Shown: positions 35,347 through 45,581, numbered from the stretch's first letter. The stretch is DNA of 64,000 nt from Anoxybacillus mongoliensis (GCF_014201515.1 NZ_JACHEQ010000010.1:36280-100279), one strand, 5' to 3'. The notes: generated by a model not told the origin, from the letters alone. Made by a program: numbers and translations.

Positions 35347-36335
35347 TTCGCTTTGCGACAATCGGAACGAACTGGATTACGGAGACGTTTATTCGTGCCG
35401 CAAAACAAGTGCCTTCGTTTCATTTACAAGCTGTTTATTCTCGTCAACAAGAAACCGCAAACGCCTTCGCTGAAAAAACAGGAGCGACCGAAACGTTTAC
35501 AAACTTACATGAGCTTGCAGCGAGCGAACATATCGACGCCGTATATATCGCAAGTCCAAACTGTTTTCATGCCGAACAAGCGATTATGCTCATGAATCAC
35601 GGCAAACATGTCATTTGTGAAAAACCGCTTGCTTCTAATGTCAAAGAAGTGAAAGCGATGATTGAAGCGGCACAACAAAACGGTGTCGTGTTGATGGAGG
35701 CGATGAAAACAACATGTTTACCAAACTTTCAAGCGATTCAACGTCATCTCACAAAAATCGGGCGCGTCCGTCGCTACGTCGCAAGCTATTGCCAATATTC
35801 TTCGCGCTACGATGCGTTTAAGCAAGGAACGGTCGCAAACGCCTTTAACCCTGCCTTTTCAAGTGGCGCATTGATGGACCTTGGCGTATATTGCTTATAT
35901 CCGCTCGTTGTTTTATTTGGCGAACCGAAAGCCATTCAAGCTCACAGCGTTCGCTTATCGTCGGGCGTAGACGGCGAAGGAAGCATCATGCTCGATTACG
36001 GTGATATGGATGCAGTTGTCATGTATTCAAAAATCGCAAACTCGTATGCTCCTGCCGAAATTCAAGGAGAAGAAGGTACGATCGTCATCGATACGATCCA
36101 TACGCCAACACGCGTACATATTCATTACCGTGACGGTCGCATCGAAGACGTCACCGTTCCGCAACCGTACGAGCCAATGTATTACGAAGCGCTCGAGTTT
36201 ATAACGCTCATTGAACGTGGTGAGAAACAATCAACCATCAATTCACACGCTCGTTCACTTGCAACAATGAAAATTATGGACGAAGCAAGAAAACAAACAG
36301 GCATTGTATTTCCTGCTGATGAACATTTCGCCTAA
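35343..36335 (+). CDS. Gfo/Idh/MocA-family oxidoreductase (YulF-like)
   Basis: 330 residues from ATG 35343 (MIRFATIGTNWITETFIRAA), translationally coupled to cvfB. Rossmann NAD(P) domain up to about 120, with VYIASPNCFHAEQAI and the substrate-side EKPLASN motif (HVICEKPLASNVKEV). The C-terminal alpha/beta domain contains GALMDLGVYCLYP. Closest recalled relative is B. subtilis YulF. Substrate unknown; a sugar or inositol-type polyol is usual for the family. Confidence 0.88.
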   Translation: MIRFATIGTNWITETFIRAAKQVPSFHLQAVYSRQQETANAFAEKTGATETFTNLHELAASEHIDAVYIASPNCFHAEQAIMLMNHGKHVICEKPLASNVKEVKAMIEAAQQNGVVLMEAMKTTCLPNFQAIQRHLTKIGRVRRYVASYCQYSSRYDAFKQGTVANAFNPAFSSGALMDLGVYCLYPLVVLFGEPKAIQAHSVRLSSGVDGEGSIMLDYGDMDAVVMYSKIANSYAPAEIQGEEGTIVIDTIHTPTRVHIHYRDGRIEDVTVPQPYEPMYYEALEFITLIERGEKQSTINSHARSLATMKIMDEARKQTGIVFPADEHFA

Positions 36336-36356
36336 AGCGGAATGTTCTCTTTTTTT
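36321..36356 (+). terminator. Terminator of cvfB-yulF-like unit
   Basis: 11-bp stem with one G-U pair: GAACATTTCGC (36321-36331) with GCGGAATGTTC (36337-36347), followed by TCTCTTTTTTT. It overlaps the end of the coding sequence. Confidence 0.85.
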
Positions 36357-36431
36357 ATTTCATGAATATATTTTTATAAAAAATAATTGGGTGTGCTATA
36401 ATTTAATATAATCATTTGCACATGAGGTGAT

Positions 36432-37484
36432 ATGATGCGCATCTATAATTACGAGTTGCTGAAACATCTCTCTTATTCGATGGAAACTCTTCAATTACTT
36501 TCAAAAATTGATGAATACAAAGGGAAGCAAGATTTGTATAAGAAACAATCCCCCCAAATACTCGAAACACTTAAAAATGTAGCCATCATTCAATCAACAA
36601 AATCATCAAACGCGATTGAAGGAATTATCATTACAAATAAACGGCTGAAAAGCATTATGGCAGAACAGACGTTACCGATGGATCGATCAGAAGGGGAGAT
36701 TGCTGGGTATCGGAACGTGTTGAAACTGATCCACGCCTCATCTGATGCCATTCCGATATCCCCTTCTATCATCAAACAACTACACCGTGATTTATACGAG
36801 TATGTCCCTTCACAAGGAGGAGAATGGAAAAGTCAAGATAACTATATTAGCGAAACGTTGCCGAATGGGGAAAAGTTTATTCGTTTCATTCCCGTACCTG
36901 CTTTTCAAACAGATGAGCACATGCGTCTTCTCTGTATGACTTTTCAAGATACAGTTCAAAAAGGTGACGTACATCCATTGATCGCAATTGCAATCTTCAT
37001 TTTAGATTTCCTTTGCATTCATCCATTCCACGACGGCAATGGACGGATGTCACGTTTATTAACGCTTCTTTTATTATACAAATTTGGGTACGAAGTCGGT
37101 CGTTACATTAGTATTGAAACGCTCATTGAAGAAAGCAAAGAAACATATTACGACGTGCTAAAACGCTCATCAATTCATTGGCATGAAGGGAAAAACGATA
37201 TTTTTCCTTGGCTACATTACTTTTTATCGATTATCGTTGCGGCATATAAAAAACTTGAAGAGCGTGTGGGCTATGTAGAAACAAGTCGCGGAAATAAACG
37301 AAAGCGCATTAAAGATTTTATTGAAGGGAAAATCGGATACTTTACAAAAGAAGATATTCGCCATGCCTGTCCTGACATTAGTGAAGCAACGATCAATCGC
37401 GTATTAAACGAATTAAAAGAAGCAAAAAAAATCACCCCAATTGGTAAAGGAAGAAGCGCAAAGTGGAAAAAAACTAGTGAATAA
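36432..37484 (+). CDS. Fic-family protein (AMP/NMP transferase) with winged helix
   Basis: 350 residues; ATG 36432 or 36435 after GAGGTGAT. Fic core motif HPFHDGNGRMSR at 197-208 with the catalytic His and the anion-binding GNGR. An N-terminal inhibitory helix motif SSNAIEG (58-64) has the Glu that blocks ATP binding, so this is a class II, self-inhibited Fic protein. The C-terminal 75 residues form a winged helix (FTKEDIRHACPDISEATINRVLNEL). Class II Fic proteins auto-AMPylate or modify unknown host proteins. No antitoxin gene is adjacent, and none is needed with the built-in inhibitor. Confidence 0.9.
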   Translation: MMRIYNYELLKHLSYSMETLQLLSKIDEYKGKQDLYKKQSPQILETLKNVAIIQSTKSSNAIEGIIITNKRLKSIMAEQTLPMDRSEGEIAGYRNVLKLIHASSDAIPISPSIIKQLHRDLYEYVPSQGGEWKSQDNYISETLPNGEKFIRFIPVPAFQTDEHMRLLCMTFQDTVQKGDVHPLIAIAIFILDFLCIHPFHDGNGRMSRLLTLLLLYKFGYEVGRYISIETLIEESKETYYDVLKRSSIHWHEGKNDIFPWLHYFLSIIVAAYKKLEERVGYVETSRGNKRKRIKDFIEGKIGYFTKEDIRHACPDISEATINRVLNELKEAKKITPIGKGRSAKWKKTSE

Positions 37485-37507
37485 GCGAGCGTCTATGCTC
37501 GCTTATT
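37480..37507. terminator. Bidirectional terminator
   Basis: 11-bp stem AATAAGCGAGC (37480-37490) with GCTCGCTTATT (37497-37507) between the convergent fic and vanZ-like genes. Confidence 0.9.
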
Positions 37508-37915
37508 TGCCTTCCAAACCATCCATAACACAATCGTCGCCCCGATCATATCGATGATGACATCAGAAAATAGGGCTGTTCGCTTTGGTTGAAACGATTG
37601 ATGCCATTCGTCAAACATGGCGCAAAAAAGCGTCAATAACCAAGCGACACGGTAGGAAGCCGTTGCTTTCCATACAAAAAACGCAAACGTTCCAAATACC
37701 GTCATATGCGCACATTTTCGAATAATGAAATTCCATGAAAATAATCCGTCGCTCACCGGACGGTTCGTATGAATGCCAACATATTCAAGCCAATAGCGAA
37801 TCCATTGTGCCGTTTGTTCTCCGGTAAATAGCGGGGACTCGGTAAAATAGTAAATCAACACACACCATGCAACGACAAGCCCCCACCATATGACACGATT
37901 TGTTTTAATCATCAT
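37493..37915 (-). CDS. VanZ-like family membrane protein
   Basis: 140 residues, ATG five bases after AAAGGG. Four hydrophobic segments. VanZ-family marks: IIRKCAHMTVFGTFAFF, then MFDEWHQSFQPKRTALFSDVIIDMIGA. VanZ of the vancomycin/teicoplanin cluster gives low-level teicoplanin resistance; most chromosomal members have unknown function. Single gene here. Confidence 0.9.
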   Translation of the reverse strand: MMIKTNRVIWWGLVVAWCVLIYYFTESPLFTGEQTAQWIRYWLEYVGIHTNRPVSDGLFSWNFIIRKCAHMTVFGTFAFFVWKATASYRVAWLLTLFCAMFDEWHQSFQPKRTALFSDVIIDMIGATIVLWMVWKANKRA

Positions 37916-38053
37916 TCGGACCCTTTCTACCTAATAGAAATCTACAAATCATTTTACCACTTTTATCCCTGTTGTACGACTGATTTATTCCATTTGTAAA
38001 CAAACGGAGAGCATGCTAAAATGAGGACAAATTTAAGAGAAGGAGATGCTGTA

Positions 38054-39709
38054 ATGTTACAGACGATGTTGCCGCAAGAGCTGATGACGAAAGCGGCTCA
38101 ACGTGTCATGAAGCTGCTACCGTACAAAAAACATAGCGACTTAATTAAACGTGCGTGGCAGTTGTATCGCACCGGGCATGTATACAACGTGACGATTGAA
38201 GACAATGTGCTAAAAGGGAAAGTAACGGATAAGGGACATACGTATGAACCGTCTTTTCGGTTAAAGCAGGCGGCTGGTTCATCGTGTACTTGTACAGCTG
38301 TCGGTCTATGTCCGCACAATATTGCGTTATTTTTATATGCATACAATCAAATTGATGCAGTCGGGAATTTGATTAGAACATGGAAAGAACCAGCGACAAA
38401 CCGAAAAAAAGCAGAAAGCAATGAAAAACAAAAAGACATTCAAGTGAAACAACAAACCGTTCAGCAACAGAAGCCAAACGGGAAAGATAGAAGCAATACG
38501 TCAAACAACGCAAATATCGTTGACGCGTGGTGGCAATCGTTTGAAGAAAAATATCGCCGCATCCCGCTATACAATGTAACGGAAGAAGAACATATGCGTA
38601 GGCTCGTTCAATCGTTTTTCCCAACTTTCGAGCGACCGAAGTCAAAAGCGCCGTTTTTAGATCATTTATATTATGTCCATGCCGCCTTATTTACATTTAT
38701 TAAACTTGTTCATATTCCGCAACAACCATGGGGCTACTCCGCAATGATGCAAGAGCGGCATGTGGAACAATTTTCTTCAACCGTACAACAAGCACTCACA
38801 AATTTAGCGAAAAAACCGCGTACAAAAGGACATGAACAGCTTTTATACGCCACCATCCCATACGTAAGAAACGTATTATCAGGCGAATTAACGTACTTTA
38901 GCCAAATATTAGATGTATACGAAATCATATGGACAACCGTATTGACTGACGAAACATATCGCCAAGAGGAATGTACATGGGCGATTGAACAGTTAAATAA
39001 GAAACAAACCGTAGAAGAAAAAATACCGTTTATCGGCGCAGCTTCGTACGTGTCGTTTTTGCTTGAAAACGATCATCGTGCGTATCAGCTCATTGAACCG
39101 TTTCCATACTTAGCAACGGAACATATCGTCCGTTTTATGCATATGTCATTTGCGAAAAAGCAAATTCAACGTGGAGCTGATTGGTTTCATCGGCTCGAAC
39201 AAAATGTGGAAACATACTTATATTCACTTCATATAACTGACCGTGAGTGGTTTGTTCAACATGTACTATCCGCCTATGTCCAATATAGTATCGCTACAAA
39301 AAATGAACAAACTGAACGGTACGAACAGCTTCTTCAAAGGCTGCTTCCGTACAGTTTTTATACGTACATCGATTACTTATTTGATGAACAAAAATGGAAA
39401 GAGCTCATTGAATTATATATGCTTGAAAAAGCAACGGTCGACATGATTCATCCGTTCCATTTAAAAGCAGTCGAACAAGCGGACCGTTCGCTCGTTCTTC
39501 CTTTGTATCACCAAACGATTATGCATTATATTGAACAAAAAAATCGTAGCGCATACGAACAAGCAATGAAACATTTACGCAAGCTGCGCGCCCATTACCG
39601 AGCATTAAAACAAATGCCTCGCTGGGAAGCATATATCGCAACATTAGCTGAACAAACGAAACGGTTACGTGCCTTTCAAGATTTATTACGGAAAGGGAAA
39701 TTCATATGA
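38054..39709 (+). CDS. SWIM zinc-finger protein
   Basis: 551 residues from ATG 38054 (MLQTMLPQELM), after AAGGAGATG. SWIM motif C-x-C...C-x-H at about 78-88 (SCTCTAVGLCPHN). The other 450 residues are helical with a basic Gln/Lys linker (about 115-155). Overlaps the SNF2 helicase start (ATGATG), and the pairing of SWIM protein with SNF2 helicase is common in bacilli. The SWIM domain likely binds DNA or bridges partners for the helicase; precise role unknown. Confidence 0.86.
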   Translation: MLQTMLPQELMTKAAQRVMKLLPYKKHSDLIKRAWQLYRTGHVYNVTIEDNVLKGKVTDKGHTYEPSFRLKQAAGSSCTCTAVGLCPHNIALFLYAYNQIDAVGNLIRTWKEPATNRKKAESNEKQKDIQVKQQTVQQQKPNGKDRSNTSNNANIVDAWWQSFEEKYRRIPLYNVTEEEHMRRLVQSFFPTFERPKSKAPFLDHLYYVHAALFTFIKLVHIPQQPWGYSAMMQERHVEQFSSTVQQALTNLAKKPRTKGHEQLLYATIPYVRNVLSGELTYFSQILDVYEIIWTTVLTDETYRQEECTWAIEQLNKKQTVEEKIPFIGAASYVSFLLENDHRAYQLIEPFPYLATEHIVRFMHMSFAKKQIQRGADWFHRLEQNVETYLYSLHITDREWFVQHVLSAYVQYSIATKNEQTERYEQLLQRLLPYSFYTYIDYLFDEQKWKELIELYMLEKATVDMIHPFHLKAVEQADRSLVLPLYHQTIMHYIEQKNRSAYEQAMKHLRKLRAHYRALKQMPRWEAYIATLAEQTKRLRAFQDLLRKGKFI

Positions 39710-42405
39710 TGCAACTCGAACTAAAAAGCCGTTGGCTCGATGAACAAAAACAGTTTTTTATTTATAGTGATGATGAACATCCAAATTATTGGAAAGATCT
39801 CGTTTTCTGTTGGCACGAGGAAACGTTTCACGGAACATTTGCGACAGTCGATACGATCGGAAACCATATTGGCGTTCTTCTTTCGCCTTGGGAGGCACTT
39901 ACGTTTTTTGCTTATCCATCGACAAACGTATTCATCGACACGATATGGGACGAACAAAGTAAACAATTTCAAATATGGGCAAAACAAATCATAGCGGACA
40001 TTGAACAAAAACAATTCATGCCGGATTTTGACGCGTGGAAACAAGGACGGTTCGGATGGAAAGGAACGACAGAAGATGAGCATCCGTTTATTTCCGTCTG
40101 GCGATCTGAAGCAATAAACGACTGGATTCAATTGGACGTGGAACTCAAACAAACGTGGCAGCAAATCGCTGAAACGTATCCCGTTCTCACAAGCGACAGC
40201 GCTTCGTTCATGGACGAGCATGACTGGCTCACCGAAATTGGCTGGGATAAAAACCGCCCACCATTTATCGTCGCCATCCGCTTAAATGAACCAGAGGAAG
40301 ATGGTAAAGCATGGTCGCTTGAAACGGTGCTCATTGACACAGCAACAAACGACATCACCGTGTATCCGCATATGCCAAAAACTTGGGAGGCGTACGTTAG
40401 CCATATCGAACGAGCACAGCAACGATGGCAAACGATCGTTCCATGGCTGAGCGAAAATGGGGCGTTGCGCACGCAACTAAACGAAGAAGAAGCGTGGCGC
40501 TTTTTAGTGGAAGCGACAATCGAACTCACTGAAGCGGGTGTGCGCGTTATTGTTCCAGAATGGTGGGAAGTCGTCAAACAAACAAAACTTCGCGTGAAAG
40601 CACGTGTAAAATCATCCGCAACATCTGTATTCGGACTCGATGCGCTCGTCGATTTCGATTGGCGTATCGCTACAAACGGAATCGAACTAACGGAACAGCA
40701 ATTTGCGGAGCTTGTTGAACAAAAACGTCGTCTTGTCCGCATTCGCGATCAATGGGTGCAACTTGATCCAGCCGTCATTCAACACGTACAAAAACTAATG
40801 AAACAAGCCAAACAAGAAGGTTTATCGATTCGCGACGTACTGATGCAAACGCTCGCGGAAAAAACAAACGAACAACATGAAGACGATGAACCAATTGACA
40901 TCGAACTAAACCGTTCATTTACGTCGCTTGTGAAAAAAATGAAAAACATTGACCATATCCAAACGGTCACTGTTCCAAAAACGTTTCAAGGCACGTTGCG
41001 ACCATATCAGCAACGAGGCGTCGATTGGCTCGTCTTTTTACGCCAGCTTGGCTTCGGAGGATGCTTAGCGGACGATATGGGGCTTGGAAAAACGATACAA
41101 ATGCTTGCGTATTTAGCATACGTAAAAGAAAACGAGAAACGAAACGGGCCTGCTTTGCTTATTTGTCCAACGAGCGTCATTGGCAACTGGCAAAAAGAAT
41201 GTAAGCAGTTCGTTCCGTCGCTTCACGTTTACGTTCATCACGGACAAGCGCGGGCAAAAGAAGAAGCGTTTCTTACCGCTGTAAACGAAGCCGATGTCGT
41301 CATTACATCATACAGTTTGGCTCATTTAGATTTCGACGACCTCGCAAGCATCGATTGGGATGTCATTTGTTTAGATGAAGCACAAAACATTAAAAATGCC
41401 CAAACGAAACAAGCGCGTGCCATTCGTAAACTAAAAGGGCGTCATAAAATTGCGCTCACCGGTACACCGATTGAAAATCGACTAAACGAACTTTGGAGCA
41501 TCTTCCACTTTTTAAACCCGGGCTACTTAGGCTCACAAACAGAGTTTCAACGTCGCTTTGCAACGCCGATTGAAAAAAACGGAGATGCGCAAGCAACGGA
41601 AAAACTACAAAAACTCATTCGTCCATTTTTATTGCGGCGAACGAAAACAGACGAACGTATTACGCTCGACTTGCCTGATAAACTCGAACAAAAAGAATAT
41701 TGCCCGCTCACCGTCGAGCAAGCATCCTTATACGAACAAATTGTGCAACAGTCGCTTGAAAAACTTGACCAAGTGGACGGCTTTGCGCGACGTGGCATCA
41801 TTTTACAAATGTTAAATAGTTTAAAACAACTATGTAACCATCCTGCCCTTTATTTAAAAGAAAAGCAGCCAAAACAAATTGTTGAACGGTCGCATAAAGT
41901 CGAAAAGCTGCTTGAACTTGTTGAACAAATTCGCGAAAATGGGGAAAGTTGCTTAATCTTTACCCAGTACATTCAAATGGGCGAGATGATCCAACACGTT
42001 CTTTCTACGCATTTGAAAGAAACGGTCGTCTTTTTAAACGGAAGCACACCGAAACAAACGCGCGATGAGATGATCGAACAATTTCAAAACGGACAGTTTC
42101 ATATATTCATTTTATCGCTCAAAGCAGGTGGAACAGGGCTCAATTTAACAGCCGCCAACCATGTCATTCATTTTGACCGTTGGTGGAACCCGGCCGTTGA
42201 AAACCAAGCGACAGACCGAGCGTATCGCATCGGGCAAACGAAATTTGTTCATGTGCATAAATTTATTACAACCGGGACGATTGAAGAAAAAATTGACGAT
42301 ATGCTTGAGAAAAAACAAGCGCTCAATGAACAGCTCATTCAAAGCGAAACGTGGATTACCGAACTGTCGAACGAACAATTGCGCGAACTATTTACCCTTT
42401 CGTGA
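39706..42405 (+). CDS. SNF2-family DEAD/DEAH helicase
   Basis: 899 residues. N-terminal SNF2-associated bacterial domain (about 1-420), then the ATPase: LADDMGLGKTIQ (454-465, Walker A), LLICPTSVIGNWQKE, LDEAQNIKN (motif II), ALTGTPIENRLNELWSIFHF (motif III), and the helicase C domain with LIFTQYIQMGEMIQ, LSLKAGGTGLNLTAANHVIHFDRWWNPAVE and QATDRAYRIGQ. An intact bacterial Snf2/RapA-like translocase expected to remodel protein-DNA or polymerase complexes. Start overlaps the SWIM gene. Confidence 0.93.
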   Translation: MMQLELKSRWLDEQKQFFIYSDDEHPNYWKDLVFCWHEETFHGTFATVDTIGNHIGVLLSPWEALTFFAYPSTNVFIDTIWDEQSKQFQIWAKQIIADIEQKQFMPDFDAWKQGRFGWKGTTEDEHPFISVWRSEAINDWIQLDVELKQTWQQIAETYPVLTSDSASFMDEHDWLTEIGWDKNRPPFIVAIRLNEPEEDGKAWSLETVLIDTATNDITVYPHMPKTWEAYVSHIERAQQRWQTIVPWLSENGALRTQLNEEEAWRFLVEATIELTEAGVRVIVPEWWEVVKQTKLRVKARVKSSATSVFGLDALVDFDWRIATNGIELTEQQFAELVEQKRRLVRIRDQWVQLDPAVIQHVQKLMKQAKQEGLSIRDVLMQTLAEKTNEQHEDDEPIDIELNRSFTSLVKKMKNIDHIQTVTVPKTFQGTLRPYQQRGVDWLVFLRQLGFGGCLADDMGLGKTIQMLAYLAYVKENEKRNGPALLICPTSVIGNWQKECKQFVPSLHVYVHHGQARAKEEAFLTAVNEADVVITSYSLAHLDFDDLASIDWDVICLDEAQNIKNAQTKQARAIRKLKGRHKIALTGTPIENRLNELWSIFHFLNPGYLGSQTEFQRRFATPIEKNGDAQATEKLQKLIRPFLLRRTKTDERITLDLPDKLEQKEYCPLTVEQASLYEQIVQQSLEKLDQVDGFARRGIILQMLNSLKQLCNHPALYLKEKQPKQIVERSHKVEKLLELVEQIRENGESCLIFTQYIQMGEMIQHVLSTHLKETVVFLNGSTPKQTRDEMIEQFQNGQFHIFILSLKAGGTGLNLTAANHVIHFDRWWNPAVENQATDRAYRIGQTKFVHVHKFITTGTIEEKIDDMLEKKQALNEQLIQSETWITELSNEQLRELFTLS

Positions 42406-42413
42406 GGTGACAC

Positions 42414-42503
42414 ATGGCGAAGAAAAAAGGAACGAAACAACAAACATTATGGGAAAAACTGCTTGAACAAATGGCAAAAAAACTAGAAGAGCGAAAAAAA
42501 TAA
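42414..42503 (+). CDS. 29-residue basic micro-protein
   Basis: ATG at 42414 follows GAGGTGAC eight bases after the SNF2 stop. Peptide starts MAKKKGTKQQTLWEKLLEQM and ends EERKK: a Lys-rich amphipathic helix. The ribosome binding site, tight spacing and the terminator right after it suggest a genuine third gene of the SWIM-SNF2 unit, possibly a DNA- or partner-binding peptide. Function unknown. Confidence 0.65.
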   Translation: MAKKKGTKQQTLWEKLLEQMAKKLEERKK

Positions 42504-42530
42504 ACAGCCGGTCGCGTCGGCTGTTTATTT
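42498..42530. terminator. Bidirectional terminator
   Basis: 13-bp perfect stem AAATAAACAGCCG (42498-42510) with CGGCTGTTTATTT (42518-42530), containing the stop codons of both convergent genes. Confidence 0.93.
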
Positions 42531-45500
42531 TTGAATATAAAACTTTCTCGATAACGTAAAGCTATACACAACTGGAATGACGAATAACGTTAAAAAGGTG
42601 CTGCTAATTAGTCCGCCGATAACCGTAATCGCCATCGGCTGATTAAGCTCCGCCCCATCCCCAACGCCAAAGGCGAGCGGCAATAAACCTAAAATCGTCG
42701 TCAACGCCGTCATGAAAATTGGACGAAGGCGAAGTTTAACCGCAGTGACAATAATATCTCGCTCCCCGCGCTCCCGCAATTGATTCATATAATCGACAAG
42801 AACGATCGCATTGTTGACGACAATACCCGCAAGGACGATGCCACCAATAATGACCATAACACTCATCGGCGTTTGCGTGATCCATAATCCACCCGCAATA
42901 CCGATGATCATAAGTGGAATCGTAAACATAATAATAAACGGATGTTTAAACGATTCAAATTGCGCTGCCATAACAAGATAGACAAACGTCACCGCCAACG
43001 CAAAGGCTAATGCTAAATCGTCAATGGACGACTCAAGCAACTCACGATCGCCACTAAAGACGATATCCGTTTCTGACGGGAGATCGAGCTTTTCGATTTC
43101 ACGATCAACAATCGCCGATATGTCGCCAAGCGTCACGGAATTTTTATATTTCACCGTAAACTGAACGGCGCTTTGTTCATTCACCCGTTGAATTCGGACG
43201 CGACTTTTTCCAATTGAAACGGATGCAATGTCGCCAAGTTTCACAAACGATCCGTCCGATTTTTTCACGAGCAATTGTTTTAAATCGGCAACGGAATCTT
43301 TCACATTTCGATCGTATTCTACCGTGACATCATATACATTGGCGTTTGTGTCAATGATGCGTGTCGCTGTCATTCCGCGCGTCATTTGTTGTGCTACCAT
43401 TGCTACTTGTGCAGGCGTAAGCCCATGTTGCAACGCTTTTTCCCGATCGATGTTGACTTGAATTTCATCCACTGTTTCTGACAAATCGGTTGTCACTTCT
43501 TTCACTTCTTTTAACGACTTTAATCGTTTTTCAATTTGACTGACTACTTGTTTGAGCCGCTTCTCATCCGTATCTTTCACGCTAAAGGTTAACGTATTTG
43601 GCGCACTTCCGGTCGATGCTTGCAAGTTAAACGACACTTCCGCCGTTTTGTTCACTTTTTTCGCCGCTTGTTGTACAGGGGATTTTAATTCATCAACGAC
43701 GACGAACACCGAGCGATTGCGCTTATCTTTCGGCTTCATTTTCACATATATTTCAGCTACGTTGCTTTGCGTCGTTCCGCGAAATGACTGTTCTTGCGTT
43801 GAACCAATGAGGCTTACATACGTCTCGATCTCATCGACTCGTTTTAATTCATGTTCAATCGCCTTGACGACACGCTCTGTCGCTTCGAGAGAATAACCGT
43901 CATCTGTTTGCACACGAATCGAGAAAAATCCTTCGTCTGTATTCGGCAAAAACTGCATCCCGATATTTGTCAGCCCGACAACGCCAACGCCGAACAAACT
44001 AACGGCCACCAACAACACAACAAAACGATGGCGCAATGACCAACGTAAGCTACGTTCGAGCGTGCGCATCGGGGCAGAAGATAACCGCGCCTCTTCACGA
44101 TAACGTCTGCGCGGACGCAACCAACGGCTCGCAAGCATCGGCACAACCGTCAGCGCCACAAATAATGAAGCAAGTAAACTAAATGCAATCGTCATCGCAA
44201 ATTCGGTAAATAAATCACCGATTAATCCGGTAATAAATAACACGGGAATAAACACGGCAACGCTTGTTAACGTGGAAGCAACAATAGCACTTCCGACTTC
44301 GCTTACTCCATCTTTTGCCGCTTCTTTCGGCTCTTTCCCCATCGCTAAATGGCGGGAAATATTTTCAATGACGACAATGGAGTTGTCGACAAGCATCCCA
44401 ATCCCGAGCGCTAGTCCACCGAGCGTCATAATGTTTAACGTAAAATCAGAAAAATACATGAGCACAAACGTCACAATAACAGAATACGGAATGGCGATAC
44501 CAATAATGATTGGACTTTTGATGTTCCGTAAAAAGATAAACAGCACCGCCATCGCAAACGCTCCACCTAACACGAGCGACTGCGCGATATTTCGAATCGT
44601 TCGCTCAATAAACTCCCCTTGATCAAATAATATATCGGCACGGACGTGTTGAAACTGCTCTTTTTTCAATAACTTGTCTAACTGTTTTTGGAACGCTTTG
44701 GACACTTCCGCTGTATTTGCGTCTGCTTTTTGCAGTACACTCATTAAGACAGACGGCTGTTCATTCGTTCTTGTGATCGTTTGTTGTTCGTCTGAAACGA
44801 GTTCGACTTTCGCTACATCTTGGAGACGAATGCGCTTTTTTGTCAATGGATCAATCGTAATCACGAGTTTCTTTAATTCATCGACTGATTGCACCGTGCT
44901 TAAAATGCGCGTCGATAATTGCCGCTCATCGATGACAACCGTTTCCCCCGGCAACGAAACGTTATTTGCCGAAATGAAGTTTGCAATGTCTTGTTGGGAA
45001 AGACGATACGTGCGCAGTTTATTTTGATCGACGAGCACGCGCACTCGTTTTGTTAGCGTGCCCGATACGTTCACGCTCGCTACACCTTCCGCTTTTGCAA
45101 GCTCTGCTTTTAACTGTTGGGCTAACGATTTTAACTCGTCTGTTCCTTTTTTACTCGTTAATGTCAGTTGAATGACGGGAAACTGCGACGGGTCAAATTT
45201 TAAAAATCGTGGCTTTTGCACGTCATCTGGGAGCGGCGTTTGATCGATCCGCTGCATGACGTCATTTTGCATGTCATCAATGACGGTCGCCCATGAGAAT
45301 TGGAGTAAAATAAGTGTCGATCCTTCTTGCGATGTCGATGTCATCGACTTTAATCCCGGTAGCGTGGCTAAGCTGCTTTCTAACGGTTTCGTCACTTTTT
45401 CAAGCACTTCTGTTGGCCCCGCTCCCGGATACGTCGCCACAACAACGCCAACGGGAGGCTGAATATCGGGGATGAGTTTCATCGGAATATTAAACAACGA

Positions 45501-45581
45501 TACCGCCCCTAAAAGAATGACGATGATCATCGAAACAAACGTCAACACCGGTCGCCGAATCGAAAAATGGCTAATGTTCAT
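42525..45581 (-). CDS. RND-family efflux permease (SwrC/AcrB-like)
   Basis: 1018 residues, ATG after AAGGGGGATAC. Twelve-helix RND layout: TM1 near residues 10-30 (LTFVSMIIVILLGAVSLF), two large periplasmic-type loops, and the conserved TM4 motif GLALGIGMLVDNSIVVIENI with proton-relay Asp residues. Closest type is Gram-positive SwrC/YerP, which exports surfactin-like compounds and gives drug tolerance. No membrane-fusion partner gene is adjacent, as is usual for Gram-positive members. Drug or lipopeptide export is likely. Confidence 0.93.
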   Translation of the reverse strand: MNISHFSIRRPVLTFVSMIIVILLGAVSLFNIPMKLIPDIQPPVGVVVATYPGAGPTEVLEKVTKPLESSLATLPGLKSMTSTSQEGSTLILLQFSWATVIDDMQNDVMQRIDQTPLPDDVQKPRFLKFDPSQFPVIQLTLTSKKGTDELKSLAQQLKAELAKAEGVASVNVSGTLTKRVRVLVDQNKLRTYRLSQQDIANFISANNVSLPGETVVIDERQLSTRILSTVQSVDELKKLVITIDPLTKKRIRLQDVAKVELVSDEQQTITRTNEQPSVLMSVLQKADANTAEVSKAFQKQLDKLLKKEQFQHVRADILFDQGEFIERTIRNIAQSLVLGGAFAMAVLFIFLRNIKSPIIIGIAIPYSVIVTFVLMYFSDFTLNIMTLGGLALGIGMLVDNSIVVIENISRHLAMGKEPKEAAKDGVSEVGSAIVASTLTSVAVFIPVLFITGLIGDLFTEFAMTIAFSLLASLFVALTVVPMLASRWLRPRRRYREEARLSSAPMRTLERSLRWSLRHRFVVLLVAVSLFGVGVVGLTNIGMQFLPNTDEGFFSIRVQTDDGYSLEATERVVKAIEHELKRVDEIETYVSLIGSTQEQSFRGTTQSNVAEIYVKMKPKDKRNRSVFVVVDELKSPVQQAAKKVNKTAEVSFNLQASTGSAPNTLTFSVKDTDEKRLKQVVSQIEKRLKSLKEVKEVTTDLSETVDEIQVNIDREKALQHGLTPAQVAMVAQQMTRGMTATRIIDTNANVYDVTVEYDRNVKDSVADLKQLLVKKSDGSFVKLGDIASVSIGKSRVRIQRVNEQSAVQFTVKYKNSVTLGDISAIVDREIEKLDLPSETDIVFSGDRELLESSIDDLALAFALAVTFVYLVMAAQFESFKHPFIIMFTIPLMIIGIAGGLWITQTPMSVMVIIGGIVLAGIVVNNAIVLVDYMNQLRERGERDIIVTAVKLRLRPIFMTALTTILGLLPLAFGVGDGAELNQPMAITVIGGLISSTFLTLFVIPVVYSFTLSRKFYIQK

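Noticed and set aside
40128..40742. 204-residue minus-strand ORF
   Set aside because: Antisense to the SNF2 helicase N-terminus, Ser/Cys/Thr-rich, as expected of a shadow frame.
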